From Bacillota bacterium (GTDB lineage: Bacteria; Bacillota; Clostridia; Lachnospirales; Lachnospiraceae), in assembly GCA_023390555.1 (NCBI GenBank), contig JAEWCQ010000002.1:62001-126000 (forward strand): a stretch of DNA of 64,000 nucleotides. The letters run 5' to 3'. The notes beneath the pieces were generated by a model. It was not told where the DNA came from. It ran no database searches and saw only the letters and a program-made list of their open reading frames with translations. The position numbers were made by a program, and so were the translations under genes. Below are positions 51,241-60,960 of the stretch, one piece after another (positions within the stretch are counted from its first letter, which is position 1; each line of letters starts with the position of its first letter).

Positions 51241-52151
51241 CATTACAGCAGTTAAAATACGTAGTGACGGTGGCAGAAAAAGGAACTATCAGTGATGCCG
51301 CAAAGGAGTTGTTTATATCCCAGCCCAGTTTGACCAATGCAATCAAGGAGCTGGAACATGAAATGCAGATTACCATATTTCACCGTACCAATAAGGGAAT
51401 TGTGGTGTCGAATGAAGGCGATGAATTCCTTGCGTATGCGAGACAGGTATTAGAACAGGCAAACCTGCTGGAAGAAAGGTATCTGAACGTAAAAAAGCAG
51501 AGCCCGCGGTTTTCGGTTTCCACGCAGCACTATTCTTTCGCGGTCAATGCTTTCGTCGATGTCATACGTGAATTTGGCGGGAACCAATACGATTTTACGC
51601 TGCGGGAAACCCAGACCTATGAGATCATAGAAGATGTCAGCCGACTGAAAAGTGAAATCGGGATTCTTTATACCTCCTCGAAAAATACGGAGGTGATCCT
51701 CAAACTGATCCGCCAGAACGGGCTGGAATTTGAGGAGCTGTTTGTTGCAAAACCCCATGTATTTATCTGCTCAAAGCACCCGCTCGCGGGGAAAGAAGCA
51801 ATCACACTGGAGGAACTGGATGCATATCCCTACCTCTCGTTTGAGCAGGGGGATTATAATTCCTTTTATTTTTCGGAAGAGATCTTAAGTACGCTGGATC
51901 GGAAGAAAAATATCAAGGTGCGTGACAGGGCAACCCTGTTTAACCTCGTGATTGGATTGAACGGATATACCGTCAGCACCGGTGTCATCAGTAAGGAACT
52001 GAACGGAGAGAATATCATTGCAAAGCCGCTTTTGGTGGAAGAATATATGCGTGTCGGCGTGATTACGCAGAAGAACATGCCGCACAGCCGGTATGGGCGG
52101 GCATATCTGGAAGCCCTGAAGAAACATGTATCAAATGTGTGTACGATATAG
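51237..52151 (+). CDS. LysR family transcriptional regulator
   Basis: 304 residues. N-terminal winged helix (1-60, TISDAAKELFISQPSLTNAIKELE) and a periplasmic-binding-like effector domain. It starts inside the end of the DUF1275 gene and ends 106 bases before metE. The LysR-type palindrome overlapping its own stop codon, placed at about -65 of the predicted metE start, points to control of metE, as MetR does in proteobacteria; the effector is unknown. Confidence 0.93.
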   Translation: MTLQQLKYVVTVAEKGTISDAAKELFISQPSLTNAIKELEHEMQITIFHRTNKGIVVSNEGDEFLAYARQVLEQANLLEERYLNVKKQSPRFSVSTQHYSFAVNAFVDVIREFGGNQYDFTLRETQTYEIIEDVSRLKSEIGILYTSSKNTEVILKLIRQNGLEFEELFVAKPHVFICSKHPLAGKEAITLEELDAYPYLSFEQGDYNSFYFSEEILSTLDRKKNIKVRDRATLFNLVIGLNGYTVSTGVISKELNGENIIAKPLLVEEYMRVGVITQKNMPHSRYGRAYLEALKKHVSNVCTI

Positions 52152-52165
52152 CTTAAAACTATATC
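52145..52165 (+). promoter_or_regulatory. Putative LysR operator upstream of metE
   Basis: Perfect inverted repeat GATATAG (52145-52151) and CTATATC (52159-52165), with the LysR T-N11-A pattern from 52149 to 52161. It overlaps the lysR stop. It could also be read as a hairpin, but no U-run follows directly. Confidence 0.5.
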
Positions 52166-52185
52166 AAACACACATTTTTTTGTAT

Positions 52186-52214
52186 TTTTCAAAATCACAG
52201 GCACACATTATACT
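52186..52214 (+). promoter_or_regulatory. Promoter of metE
   Basis: -35 TTTTCA (52186-52191), 17-bp spacer, -10 TATACT (52209-52214). Too little space remains for a SAM or T-box riboswitch. Confidence 0.55.
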
Positions 52215-52257
52215 GTTTTTTAATAGATAATAAAAGCGAAAGAATGTGGGGGTAACC

Positions 52258-54528
52258 ATGAAAAATGCAGTCATCGGTTTTCCGAGAGTAGGAAAACTCA
52301 GGGAATTAAAATTTGCATCTGAAAAATATTTTCGGAACGAAATCACGGAATCTGAACTGAAAGAAGCCGCGGGAGCACTGCGCAAAGAGCATTGGCAGCT
52401 GCAGAAGGATGCGGGAATTGACTATATCTCATCCAATGATTTTTCATTTTATGACGGAATGCTGGATACGGCGGTCCTGCTGGGCGTTGTTCCGGAGGAA
52501 TATCAAAAGCTTGGATTGAGTCGGCAGGACACGTATTTTGCGATGGCAAGAGGGTATCAGGGCGAAGCGGGTGATGTGAAAGCACTGGCTATGAAGAAAT
52601 GGTTCAATACAAATTATCACTATATGGTGCCGGAACTGGAAGAAACGACGCAGATACAGCTTACGGGGGAAAAAATTTTTACGGAGTATGAAGAGGCAAA
52701 GGCACTTGGAATCGAGACGAAACCGGTCATTACCGGGCCATTCACTTTTTTGAAGCTTGCAAAATACCGGGGCGGCAGACGTGCGAAAGATTATGCCGAA
52801 GAGACGGCAAAGGCATATGTGGATCTTCTGGATCGTCTGAACGGACTCGGTGTAAACTGGGTACAGTTTGATGAACCTTATCTGGTTACGGATCTTTCCC
52901 GGGAAGAGATCGATCTGTTTGTGTCGCTGTATCAGGAGGTTTTGAGCGGCAAAAAAGGAGTGAAGGTGCTGCTTCAGACCTATTTCGGAGATGTCAGAGA
53001 CTGTTACAAGGAGATTATGGCACTGGCATTTGACGGAGTCGGACTGGATTTTCTGGAGGGAAAACAGACACTGCAGCTCTTGCGGGAAAACGGTTTTCCG
53101 GAAGATAAGATTCTGTTTGCAGGAGTTATAAACGGAAAGAATATCTGGCGCTGCGATTATAAAAAGACACTCGCACGCCTGGATGAAATCCGTGCCTTTG
53201 CAAAAAACTGTGTGATTGCAACTTCCTGCTCCCTGCTTCACGTGCCGTACACCTTGGAAAATGAGCCGGATCTGGAGGAGAAAGTACGAAAGCATTTTGC
53301 GTTTGCAAAAGAGAAATTGAGGGAACTGAAGGAGCTTTCAATTCTGACGGAATCAGATGCTTATCAAACAAATCCGGCATATCTGGAAAACCGGGAGGCG
53401 TTTCAGTCCGAGCGTCTGTATCAGGACAGAGAAGTGCAGGCACAGGTGGCGGCACTGACGGAACAGGATTTTAAACGGACGATGGACAGACAGGAACGGG
53501 AAAAGCTGCAGAAGGAAGTATTCCGGCTGCCGCTGTTTCCGACGACAACAATCGGTTCCTTTCCGCAGACGTGTAAAGTGAAAAAGAATCGAAGCAGTTA
53601 CCGAAAGGGAGAAATCGATCGTAAGACCTATGATGAGCGGGTGTTTGCATTTATCAAAGCGTGTATCCGGCAGCAGGAGGAACTGGGATTGGATGTCCTT
53701 GTACACGGAGAATATGAACGGAACGATATGGTCGAGTTCTTCGGTGAGAATCTGGCCGGTTATGTTTTCACCAAAAAGGCGTGGGTGCAGTCCTACGGTA
53801 CGAGATGTGTCAAGCCGCCGATTATTTTCGGGGATGTAAAGCGCATCCGTCCGATTACAGTATCGTATGCAGCCTATGCACAGAGCCTTACCGAGAAACC
53901 GGTGAAGGGAATGCTCACGGGCCCGGTTACAATTCTCAACTGGTCGTTCCCGCGGGAGGATGTGAGTCTTTCCGAGATGGCTTATCAGATTGGAATTGCA
54001 ATCCGCGAGGAAGTATGTGATCTGGAACAGGCGGGTATCCGGATGATTCAGATTGATGAGGCCGCCCTCAAGGAAAAGCTGCCGATTCGAAGAGAGGAGT
54101 GGTACAGTGAATATCTGGACTGGGCGATTCCGGCATTCCGGCTCTGCCACAGCAGGGTAAAGCCTGAGACACAGATTCATACGCATATGTGCTACAGTGA
54201 GTTTGCGGAAATTGTCCGGGATATCGACAACATGGATGCGGACGTCATATCGTTTGAAGCCTCCCGCTCGAAGCTCACGCTGATTGATGCGTTAAAGGAA
54301 AACGGCTTTGAAACAGAAGTCGGTCCCGGGGTCTACGATATCCATTCTCCGCGTGTGCCGACGGTGGAAGAAATCGTGGGAGCATTGCGGCGGATGCTTG
54401 TCAAGATTGATAAAAATAAACTGTGGGTCAACCCGGACTGCGGGTTAAAGACCAGGGATATACCGGAAACGATTGCCAGCCTCCGTCATATGGTGGAGGC
54501 AGCAAAGGAAGTGAGAAATCAACCTTAA
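52258..54528 (+). CDS. metE: Cobalamin-independent methionine synthase
   Basis: 756 residues, full length: N-terminal MetE domain (about 1-320) and C-terminal catalytic domain (about 420-750). The zinc ligands are recognisable as His and Cys in HTHMCYSEF, a Glu after it and Cys in NPDCGLKTR near the end. It transfers the methyl of methyltetrahydropteroyl-triglutamate to homocysteine. ATG 52258 lies 4-5 bases after GTGGGGGT, a tight spacing; an in-frame GTG at 52246 is part of that run. Confidence 0.97.
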   Translation: MKNAVIGFPRVGKLRELKFASEKYFRNEITESELKEAAGALRKEHWQLQKDAGIDYISSNDFSFYDGMLDTAVLLGVVPEEYQKLGLSRQDTYFAMARGYQGEAGDVKALAMKKWFNTNYHYMVPELEETTQIQLTGEKIFTEYEEAKALGIETKPVITGPFTFLKLAKYRGGRRAKDYAEETAKAYVDLLDRLNGLGVNWVQFDEPYLVTDLSREEIDLFVSLYQEVLSGKKGVKVLLQTYFGDVRDCYKEIMALAFDGVGLDFLEGKQTLQLLRENGFPEDKILFAGVINGKNIWRCDYKKTLARLDEIRAFAKNCVIATSCSLLHVPYTLENEPDLEEKVRKHFAFAKEKLRELKELSILTESDAYQTNPAYLENREAFQSERLYQDREVQAQVAALTEQDFKRTMDRQEREKLQKEVFRLPLFPTTTIGSFPQTCKVKKNRSSYRKGEIDRKTYDERVFAFIKACIRQQEELGLDVLVHGEYERNDMVEFFGENLAGYVFTKKAWVQSYGTRCVKPPIIFGDVKRIRPITVSYAAYAQSLTEKPVKGMLTGPVTILNWSFPREDVSLSEMAYQIGIAIREEVCDLEQAGIRMIQIDEAALKEKLPIRREEWYSEYLDWAIPAFRLCHSRVKPETQIHTHMCYSEFAEIVRDIDNMDADVISFEASRSKLTLIDALKENGFETEVGPGVYDIHSPRVPTVEEIVGALRRMLVKIDKNKLWVNPDCGLKTRDIPETIASLRHMVEAAKEVRNQP

Positions 54529-54545
54529 GGTTGATTTCTTTTTTT
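54515..54545 (+). terminator. Rho-independent terminator overlapping the metE stop
   Basis: Perfect 10-bp arms GAAATCAACC (54515-54524) and GGTTGATTTC (54529-54538), loop TTAA, then TTTTTTT. The metE stop codon is in the loop region. Confidence 0.92.
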
Positions 54546-54592
54546 ATGCAAAGGAATAGAATGAGTCCATAACGCGAAAGGAAGAAAAGAAA

Positions 54593-55531
54593 ATGGACGA
54601 AATCTTAAATGTAATGTCATTGAACAAAGCATATGGCGAAAAACAGGTAGTAAAAGATCTGAGTTTTCAGATCCGAAAGGGAGAAATCCTGTGCCTGCTG
54701 GGGCCGAACGGCGCGGGGAAAAGTACGACGATGAATATCCTGTGCGGTCTGCTCGATTATGAAAGTGGAACGATTGTTTGGAATGGGAAAAGAGTGGAAA
54801 CCTGTCTGAACCGGTTCAAGGAAAAACTGGGTGTTGTGCCGCAGGATCTTGCGATTTATGAAGATCTGAGTGCGGAACAGAATGTGATGTTTTTTGCTTC
54901 GCTGTATGGATTGAAAGGAGAACGGTTAAAAGAGCAGGTAAACCGGGCGCTGGAGTTTGTAGGATTATTGGAGCGCAAGGGAGACCGGGCATCCTCGTTT
55001 TCCGGGGGAATGAAGCGCCGGCTGAATATCGCCTGTGCGATCGCACACCAGCCGGAGCTTCTGATCATGGATGAGCCGACGGTCGGTATTGATCCGCAGT
55101 CCCGCAATCACATTTTAAGCTCTATCCGGGAACTGAAAGAAAACGGCATGACCATTCTGTATACGACTCACTATATGGAAGAGGTAGAGGAAATCTCCGA
55201 TCGGATTCTGATTATGGACTGTGGAAACATCATTGCGGAGGGAACAAAAGAGAGCCTGAAGAAAGAAATCTTTGACGAACGCCAGTTTCTTCTTGAAGTG
55301 GAAGAGACCGGGGAGATGCATATGGATGAATTCTATCAGATAGACGGGGTGCAGAAGGTGGAACAGAACGGGCAGACAATCGTCATCACTTCTTTGAAAA
55401 ATATAGAGAATCTCGATCAGATCATAGCAATGGCAATGAAGCAGAAACTGCGGATTGTCAATCTGTTCTGCCGGATGGCGACACTGGAAAACGTATTCCT
55501 GAAGCTGACCGGAAAAAGTCTGAGGGATTAG
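54593..55531 (+). CDS. ABC transporter ATP-binding protein (ABC-2 export type)
   Basis: 312 residues. Walker A GPNGAGKST near 37-45, signature SFSGGMKRRL near 139, Walker B LLIMDEPTVGIDP near 160, and a C-terminal extension of about 90 residues seen in drug/antibiotic exporter ATPases (DrrA, CcmA-like). It powers the two ABC-2 permeases that follow with gaps of 12 and -7 bases. Substrate unknown. Confidence 0.94.
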   Translation: MDEILNVMSLNKAYGEKQVVKDLSFQIRKGEILCLLGPNGAGKSTTMNILCGLLDYESGTIVWNGKRVETCLNRFKEKLGVVPQDLAIYEDLSAEQNVMFFASLYGLKGERLKEQVNRALEFVGLLERKGDRASSFSGGMKRRLNIACAIAHQPELLIMDEPTVGIDPQSRNHILSSIRELKENGMTILYTTHYMEEVEEISDRILIMDCGNIIAEGTKESLKKEIFDERQFLLEVEETGEMHMDEFYQIDGVQKVEQNGQTIVITSLKNIENLDQIIAMAMKQKLRIVNLFCRMATLENVFLKLTGKSLRD

Positions 55532-55543
55532 GAGGAGGAGCGC

Positions 55544-56284
55544 ATGAGAAATTTATGGTTAATGATCCGGGCAGATTTTCTGAATCTGCTGAAAAATCCA
55601 ATGTGGGTATTTTATGCCACTGCCTTCCCGATTCTGATGACGGTTATTCTCGGATACCTCACCGAAAAATCCTATGGAAGTGAGATCACTTCGTTTGATT
55701 ACTATGGAATTACAATGATGCTCTATGCTGTTTTAAACGGCGGAATGACGTCTGCAAACGCTTTTCTGGAGGAACGTATCAAAAAGCCGAACATGCGGAT
55801 TATTTATGCACCCGGCTCACCGCAGAATATTTACCGGTCCAAGGTTGTTGCTTCTTTTGGTTTTGCGCTGCTGTTTCATCTTGCAGATATCCTGGTTTTA
55901 TATACCATTTTTCATGTGACGGTTGCCAGTCCGCTCTATCTGCTCGTATTGCTGGTTCTCACGGAATTATTTGCTGCGACACTTGGCATCACGATGTGCT
56001 GTATCTTCAAATCCGAAGCCATGACGAATCAGATTCAGAGTATTGTGATTAATCTGTTTGCCATATTGGGCGGTGTCCTGTTTTCTTTGGACGGCTATGG
56101 AGCCGCAGCCAGGAAAATAAGTATGCTCTCACCTGTAAAATGGGTGGTAAAGGCTGTTTTTCAGATTATCTATGACAGGAATCTGCATCTGTTTCTTCCA
56201 TCGGTGCTGGTTCTTACCGGAAGTATTCTTGGTATGCTTCTGATCTGCCGTATCACATTTCGTAAGGAGGACTGCATATGTTGA
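55544..56284 (+). CDS. ABC-2 type transporter permease
   Basis: 246 residues with about six membrane segments in the ABC-2 arrangement and the conserved SPVKWVVKAVFQIIYD segment near the C terminus. It pairs with the next permease to form the channel. GGAGGAGG precedes ATG 55544; the last 7 bases overlap the next gene. Confidence 0.92.
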   Translation: MRNLWLMIRADFLNLLKNPMWVFYATAFPILMTVILGYLTEKSYGSEITSFDYYGITMMLYAVLNGGMTSANAFLEERIKKPNMRIIYAPGSPQNIYRSKVVASFGFALLFHLADILVLYTIFHVTVASPLYLLVLLVLTELFAATLGITMCCIFKSEAMTNQIQSIVINLFAILGGVLFSLDGYGAAARKISMLSPVKWVVKAVFQIIYDRNLHLFLPSVLVLTGSILGMLLICRITFRKEDCIC

Positions 56285-57252
56285 ATATGATAAAAAATGA
56301 CTGGAGCCGGATCAAGGTACAGAAAATGTATCTGATGGTCTCCCTGGGACTCACGGTTTTTTCCGTGATACTTGCCATTGTACTGACTAGTAAATTACAG
56401 CCGAAGGTCAACCTGGCGGTGGTCAAAACGGCACCGGAGATCGCAGAAAGCAGTATGCTGCAGGTGACGTATCTGAACGAACAGCCACCGGAATCAGAAT
56501 TGATTCAGAACCGTTATGACGCTGTTGTGAGTTTTTCCAAAGACGGTACGTATCAGATCCAGACGATAAAAGGAAATGACTGGAAAGAAAAGCTGTCTGC
56601 GGTGCTGGACGGAAAACGTGTTTCCATCTCGGACAGTGGGGATATACGCAAAATCGGAACCAATATCATTGGCTATATGCTGATGTTTCTGCTGATGCAG
56701 GGCGTACTGTATGCGAGACTGTTTGCGGAAGATAAGGAAAAGCATCTTCTGGAACGAATCGCAGTTTCTCCGATTGCGTTTTGGAGGTATCTGGGTGGCC
56801 ATATGGCATTTTTGTGGATTCTGATCACGCTTCCCTCGTTTCTGGTCATAGTTGCGGCTGATGCCGCGGGAGTTGCCATTGGCTTTCAGCTATGGCAGTA
56901 TGTGCTGATTCTCGCACTGCTCGGCCTGCTTTCCACGGCCTTCGCCATGTTTAACAATTCCTTTTTCTGTGTGTCCGATACCGCAAATATGGTTGGCAGC
57001 TGTATCATTGTTCTGACTTCCGTACTGGGGGGATCCTTCTACGAAATGGGAAATGACAATTCCCTGTTCGGCAGAATGATCTATCTGCTGCCGCAGAAAA
57101 ATCTGATGCATTTTGTGGATGGATGGGAAAAGCAGAATGTGAATCAAAGCGATGTACTCGGTTTGATTTATGTTATAATAGGTGCAGCTATATTCGTTGC
57201 CATCGCGGTCCAAAAGACCAGAAGAGATTATATTTATCACAGGAGCAGGTAG
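56278..57252 (+). CDS. ABC-2 type transporter permease, larger subunit
   Basis: 324 residues. One N-terminal membrane segment (about 17-38), an extracellular region of about 110 residues, then five membrane segments, the usual layout of the ABC2_membrane_3 class. AAGGAGG precedes ATG 56278 inside the upstream gene. The next gene's ATG follows the stop by two bases. Confidence 0.92.
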   Translation: MLNMIKNDWSRIKVQKMYLMVSLGLTVFSVILAIVLTSKLQPKVNLAVVKTAPEIAESSMLQVTYLNEQPPESELIQNRYDAVVSFSKDGTYQIQTIKGNDWKEKLSAVLDGKRVSISDSGDIRKIGTNIIGYMLMFLLMQGVLYARLFAEDKEKHLLERIAVSPIAFWRYLGGHMAFLWILITLPSFLVIVAADAAGVAIGFQLWQYVLILALLGLLSTAFAMFNNSFFCVSDTANMVGSCIIVLTSVLGGSFYEMGNDNSLFGRMIYLLPQKNLMHFVDGWEKQNVNQSDVLGLIYVIIGAAIFVAIAVQKTRRDYIYHRSR

Positions 57253-57253
57253 T

Positions 57254-59857
57254 ATGAAAGAAGAACGTTATCCGGTTTTATCCGCAAAATATAAGATCCC
57301 TTCCCCCAGAGAGCGTTCTATTCTCAGGGAGGATCTGATGAAAAGACTCAGGCAGATTCCGGAAAACAGCGTAACCGTCCTAAAGGCCGGCGCGGGCAGC
57401 GGAAAGACGACACTTCTTTCCCTGTATGTCCGCGAACGGGATCTGGGCAATATTCGATGGATTACGATGGATCAGGGCATGAATCAGGTATTTGTGTTCT
57501 GGAATTATATCATGCAGGCACTGAGTGCCTTTTTGAAAGATGGAGAGGACAGCCTGCGAAAGTGCTTCGAGGGGAATGTGCAGCGGGAAATGCTGACACA
57601 GATTCTTGCAATCTTTGCAGAGCGGCTTAAGGATAGTTCGGAAATCATCCTTGTGCTCGATGACTTTCAGTACATTGGAGATCAATTTCTGCTGGAAACA
57701 CTGGATCAGTTTCTTCGTATCATGCCGGATAATCTGCACCTCGTGATACTTTCGCGGGAAATGCCGGGAATTTATATGGGGAGCCTGTATATGGAAGGCA
57801 GGCTGCTGCTGATTGACGAGGAAAGTATGCGTCTCACCGGAGAAGAGTGCAGGCAGTTTCTTTCGTACACACTGGGGCTTTCTCTGGGAGAGGAGCAGTT
57901 GAAAACGATCGTAGCGGGTGCAAACGGCTGGATTGGAGGTGCACAGCTGATGGCAATTGCGGCACGCATACAGCCGAGCAGCGGTGCTGTCTATGCATCT
58001 GCGGATAAACAGGTTATTTATGGTTATATCGAGAAAGAAATCTTTTCTTCTCTCTCAGAGGAGGAAAAACAGTTTTTGAAGAAAACTGCATTACTGAACT
58101 ATTTTAATGAGGAGATCTGCAGGGCGTATATTCCCGAAGCTCATTTTGAACATATGATGCAGGCGATTCTGGAAAAGAATCTGTTTGTCATACAGGTAGA
58201 CCGGGAACAGAAGGAATACCGGTATCATGCGATACTGCGGGACTTTTTGCTTCATGTCATGGAAGCGCATCCAAAACAGAAGCGGGAGCTTTGTATTCAT
58301 GCCGCACAGGTGTTTTACGAAAGGCAGGATTACGATGAATGCGTGCGTCTGCTTTTTGAATGCAAAGCATATGAGCCGCTGATGGAGAAACTTCTTGTGA
58401 TGCCGCAGAATGCCATAACGTTCAGCTATATGATGGAGATTCCGAAAGAACAGATTACAAAAAATGTCAATTTTGCATACCAGTATTTCTTCTGTTATTA
58501 TGCGGCACTGGAAATGAAGCAATGCAATCAGATTTATCAGTATATCCGGGAAAACCTTGGGGAGGATGAGACATTTGGAGCGTTTCACCATGCCAATCTC
58601 TTTTTTGATATCAACTGGGAGTTCCGTGATATTCCGATTATGACACTGGAACAGATCGAACAGCTTTCTTTAAACGCCGTGACAAAGGCTTATCTTTTGA
58701 TTAAAGAAGCATATTTCCTCTTTCTTGCGGATCTGGTCCCGGATGCAATGGAGTATCTGAACCGTGCCGAGCTGATTTATACGCAGACCCGGAATGTTTA
58801 CATTGAAAGCTTTGTTCTGGCAGTGAAAACGCAGATTTTGGAAGCGTACGGAGAACTGAAGCAGGCCCTGTATCTGTATGAACGGATGAAATCCATGATG
58901 GAGGAAGTTCCGACAATGCAGGCTTCTTACTACATCGGAATTGCGGGTCTGCATCTGAAACAGAAACGTCTGAAAGAGGCCGAAACGGAATTGAAGCTTG
59001 CAAAGGACGTCATGGAACAGGGCGTGGAGACGATCAATAGTGCCTATCTGTACACAATTGCAGAGTGGTATTATGTGTCGGGTCAGCCGGAAAAGACGGA
59101 AGAAATCATAAGGTCGTTAGCACAGGAGAAAATCTATCAAAGTGTGTTTTTTTCTGCACGGCTGCTGCTCTATCCCGTCTACCGGGGGAACGATCAAAAA
59201 CTGTCGGAAAGCTTTCTGTCGAACTATGAGACGGCAGAGGAAAACATGAAAAACATGGATACGGATTTGCTGTATGCCGGAATCCTTTATGAGAATGTGG
59301 ACAGAACAAGAGCGCTGAAGCAGATTGATCAACTCGTTGCAAGGGCGCGTAAGGTAAAAAATAAACTAAAAATTATAGAAGGAACATTGATGAAAGCACA
59401 TTTTCTATTTGCAGAAAATCCGGATGACCGGAGGGTTCTCAATCTGCTGGTGGAGGCGGTAACCTATGCATATCCGGAGCAGATCGTACTTCCGTTCTGG
59501 TTTGAGAAGGAACACCTGAGCGGGATTTTGCAGAGGAAGGAAGCGGAACTGGAGCAGCTGCTGGAAGAGAGAGAATGGAACTTTTTGTATGCTGCCCTGA
59601 CGGAAGAGGAGCAGGAATCCGGAACCGGAGCGTCAGACAGAACCGGAGCGTCAGATGGAACCGAGATTCTGACAGAACGGGAATGGGAAGTACTTCAGGA
59701 AATTGAAAAGGGATATTCCAACCGGCTGATTGCAGAGCATCTCTGTATTTCCGTCGCAACCGTAAAGACACATTTAATTAATATCTATGGGAAGCTTGGC
59801 GTGAATAACCGGATGGCTGCAGTGAACCGGATGAAACAGGGGAAGCCTTACGCCTGA
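57254..59857 (+). CDS. LAL/MalT-type LuxR family ATP-dependent regulator
   Basis: 867 residues, standard for LAL regulators. N-terminal STAND ATPase with Walker A GAGSGKTT near 45 and Walker B ILVLDDFQYI near 134, a TPR-like helical middle (about 380-780), a Ser/Gly-rich linker with an 18-bp tandem duplication, and a C-terminal LuxR helix-turn-helix (LTEREWEVLQEIEKG, then IAEHLCISVATVKTHLINIYGKL) at about 805-865. It probably activates the exporter operon it belongs to in response to a ligand or protein. ATG 57254 has AGGAG 8 bases upstream. Confidence 0.94.
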   Translation: MKEERYPVLSAKYKIPSPRERSILREDLMKRLRQIPENSVTVLKAGAGSGKTTLLSLYVRERDLGNIRWITMDQGMNQVFVFWNYIMQALSAFLKDGEDSLRKCFEGNVQREMLTQILAIFAERLKDSSEIILVLDDFQYIGDQFLLETLDQFLRIMPDNLHLVILSREMPGIYMGSLYMEGRLLLIDEESMRLTGEECRQFLSYTLGLSLGEEQLKTIVAGANGWIGGAQLMAIAARIQPSSGAVYASADKQVIYGYIEKEIFSSLSEEEKQFLKKTALLNYFNEEICRAYIPEAHFEHMMQAILEKNLFVIQVDREQKEYRYHAILRDFLLHVMEAHPKQKRELCIHAAQVFYERQDYDECVRLLFECKAYEPLMEKLLVMPQNAITFSYMMEIPKEQITKNVNFAYQYFFCYYAALEMKQCNQIYQYIRENLGEDETFGAFHHANLFFDINWEFRDIPIMTLEQIEQLSLNAVTKAYLLIKEAYFLFLADLVPDAMEYLNRAELIYTQTRNVYIESFVLAVKTQILEAYGELKQALYLYERMKSMMEEVPTMQASYYIGIAGLHLKQKRLKEAETELKLAKDVMEQGVETINSAYLYTIAEWYYVSGQPEKTEEIIRSLAQEKIYQSVFFSARLLLYPVYRGNDQKLSESFLSNYETAEENMKNMDTDLLYAGILYENVDRTRALKQIDQLVARARKVKNKLKIIEGTLMKAHFLFAENPDDRRVLNLLVEAVTYAYPEQIVLPFWFEKEHLSGILQRKEAELEQLLEEREWNFLYAALTEEEQESGTGASDRTGASDGTEILTEREWEVLQEIEKGYSNRLIAEHLCISVATVKTHLINIYGKLGVNNRMAAVNRMKQGKPYA
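59622..59663 (+). repeat. 18-bp in-frame tandem repeat in the LAL regulator linker
   Basis: Two units (59622-59639, 59640-59657) differing at two positions plus a 6-base partial third; each encodes a six-residue TGASD unit just before the LuxR helix-turn-helix. Confidence 0.75.
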
Positions 59858-59868
59858 GGCGTAAAACC

Positions 59869-60801
59869 TCATTTCAGTTTTTCGTAGAGAGCAGTTGTCA
59901 GGGGAAGCTCGATCCCCATTTTCTCAGCCTCTTTTACAAGGTATCCGCTGAAGGTCTCCAATTCCGTTTTCCTGCCGGAATGATAGTCACGCTGGAGAGA
60001 ACTGGTGGCATCTTCTTCCAATTCCAGGTAAAAGCGGCGCAAAATGGCAGAAATATCTGCATCTGTCACATGTACACCCTTGGAAAGTGCCATTTGATAG
60101 GCTTCTTTTACAAGGGTTTCATATTCTGCAGATTTCTTTTGATCGATGCGCAGCATTCCGATCGGCTCGTTATAATAAGTCGTGAGGACATTGTAAGCGC
60201 AGTTTAAAATAAATTTTTTCCAGATTTCTGCTTCGATATCATCTGAGGACACACAGTCGATACCGGCTTCAAAAAGCAGCTTCTGCACACGGTTTAGTGC
60301 ATCCTGCTCTTTGGAATCCGCATGCATGATGCCGATGCGAATCTGTGCGAATTTGCCTTCCTGTACAACGGATGCATCGGGAAGTGTATAGGATACAATA
60401 TAGATCAGGGAGTCTACGACGGTTCCGACTGAAAAGCGGCTGCGGATACGAGAGCCAGGGTCCACGCCGTTCATGACCGGAACGATGACCGTATGTTCAT
60501 CGATATACGGAGACATTTCCTCCAAAGCATCCGGCAGAGAGTAGTTTTTCACACAGACAAACACATAGTCCTGTGTTGGCAGGGTACTGCCCGGTTCTGC
60601 GACTGCAAATGGATTTGCACGGATTTCGCCCTTGTAATCACTGTGAAGCACCAACCCGTTTTCCACGATGGCTTCTTTTCGCTTCCCACGGGCGATGACG
60701 GTGACGCCCGGATAGCGGCTGGCCAGCATCGCGGCTACATATCCACCGACACCGCCGATGCCGACGACTGTGATGCGCGGATGATATTTTGTATCTTTCA
60801 T
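59869..60801 (-). CDS. Ketopantoate reductase family protein
   Basis: 310 residues. N-terminal Rossmann fold with VVGIGGVGGYVAAML, NADPH-discriminating RGKR, and the C-terminal ApbA/PanE domain with WKKFILNCAYN (catalytic Lys) and a conserved Ser/Asp pair (TSSLQRDYHSGRKTELE). PanE reduces ketopantoate for vitamin B5 synthesis, but many paralogues reduce other keto acids and no pan genes are nearby, so the substrate is uncertain. Minus-strand ATG 60801 has GGAGG upstream. Convergent with the LAL gene, divergent from the LacI gene. Confidence 0.92.
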   Translation of the reverse strand: MKDTKYHPRITVVGIGGVGGYVAAMLASRYPGVTVIARGKRKEAIVENGLVLHSDYKGEIRANPFAVAEPGSTLPTQDYVFVCVKNYSLPDALEEMSPYIDEHTVIVPVMNGVDPGSRIRSRFSVGTVVDSLIYIVSYTLPDASVVQEGKFAQIRIGIMHADSKEQDALNRVQKLLFEAGIDCVSSDDIEAEIWKKFILNCAYNVLTTYYNEPIGMLRIDQKKSAEYETLVKEAYQMALSKGVHVTDADISAILRRFYLELEEDATSSLQRDYHSGRKTELETFSGYLVKEAEKMGIELPLTTALYEKLK

Positions 60802-60880
60802 AAAGTGTTACCTCCGTTTCATTTCTGATTGTTTCTATCATAATCCAAATTCCAAAATCATTCAATCCAAAGAAATCCGG

Positions 60881-60909
60881 TTGTTTCCGAAAAGAATCCG
60901 CGGTATGAT
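60881..60909 (+). promoter_or_regulatory. Promoter of the LacI regulator
   Basis: -35 TTGTTT (60881-60886), 17-bp spacer, -10 TATGAT (60904-60909). Confidence 0.55.
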
Positions 60910-60960
60910 AATAGGTAGTTAAAACGGCAGTTTCAGTTTGCATGTATAAAGGAGAGAGGT

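Noticed and set aside
52151..52258. SAM (S-box) or T-box riboswitch before metE
   Set aside because: Only about 40 bases separate the predicted transcript start from the ATG, and no conserved box or terminator is seen.
59843..59865. Hairpin TTACGCC/GGCGTAA at the end of the LAL gene as terminator
   Set aside because: 7-bp stem without a U-run on either strand; too weak to call.
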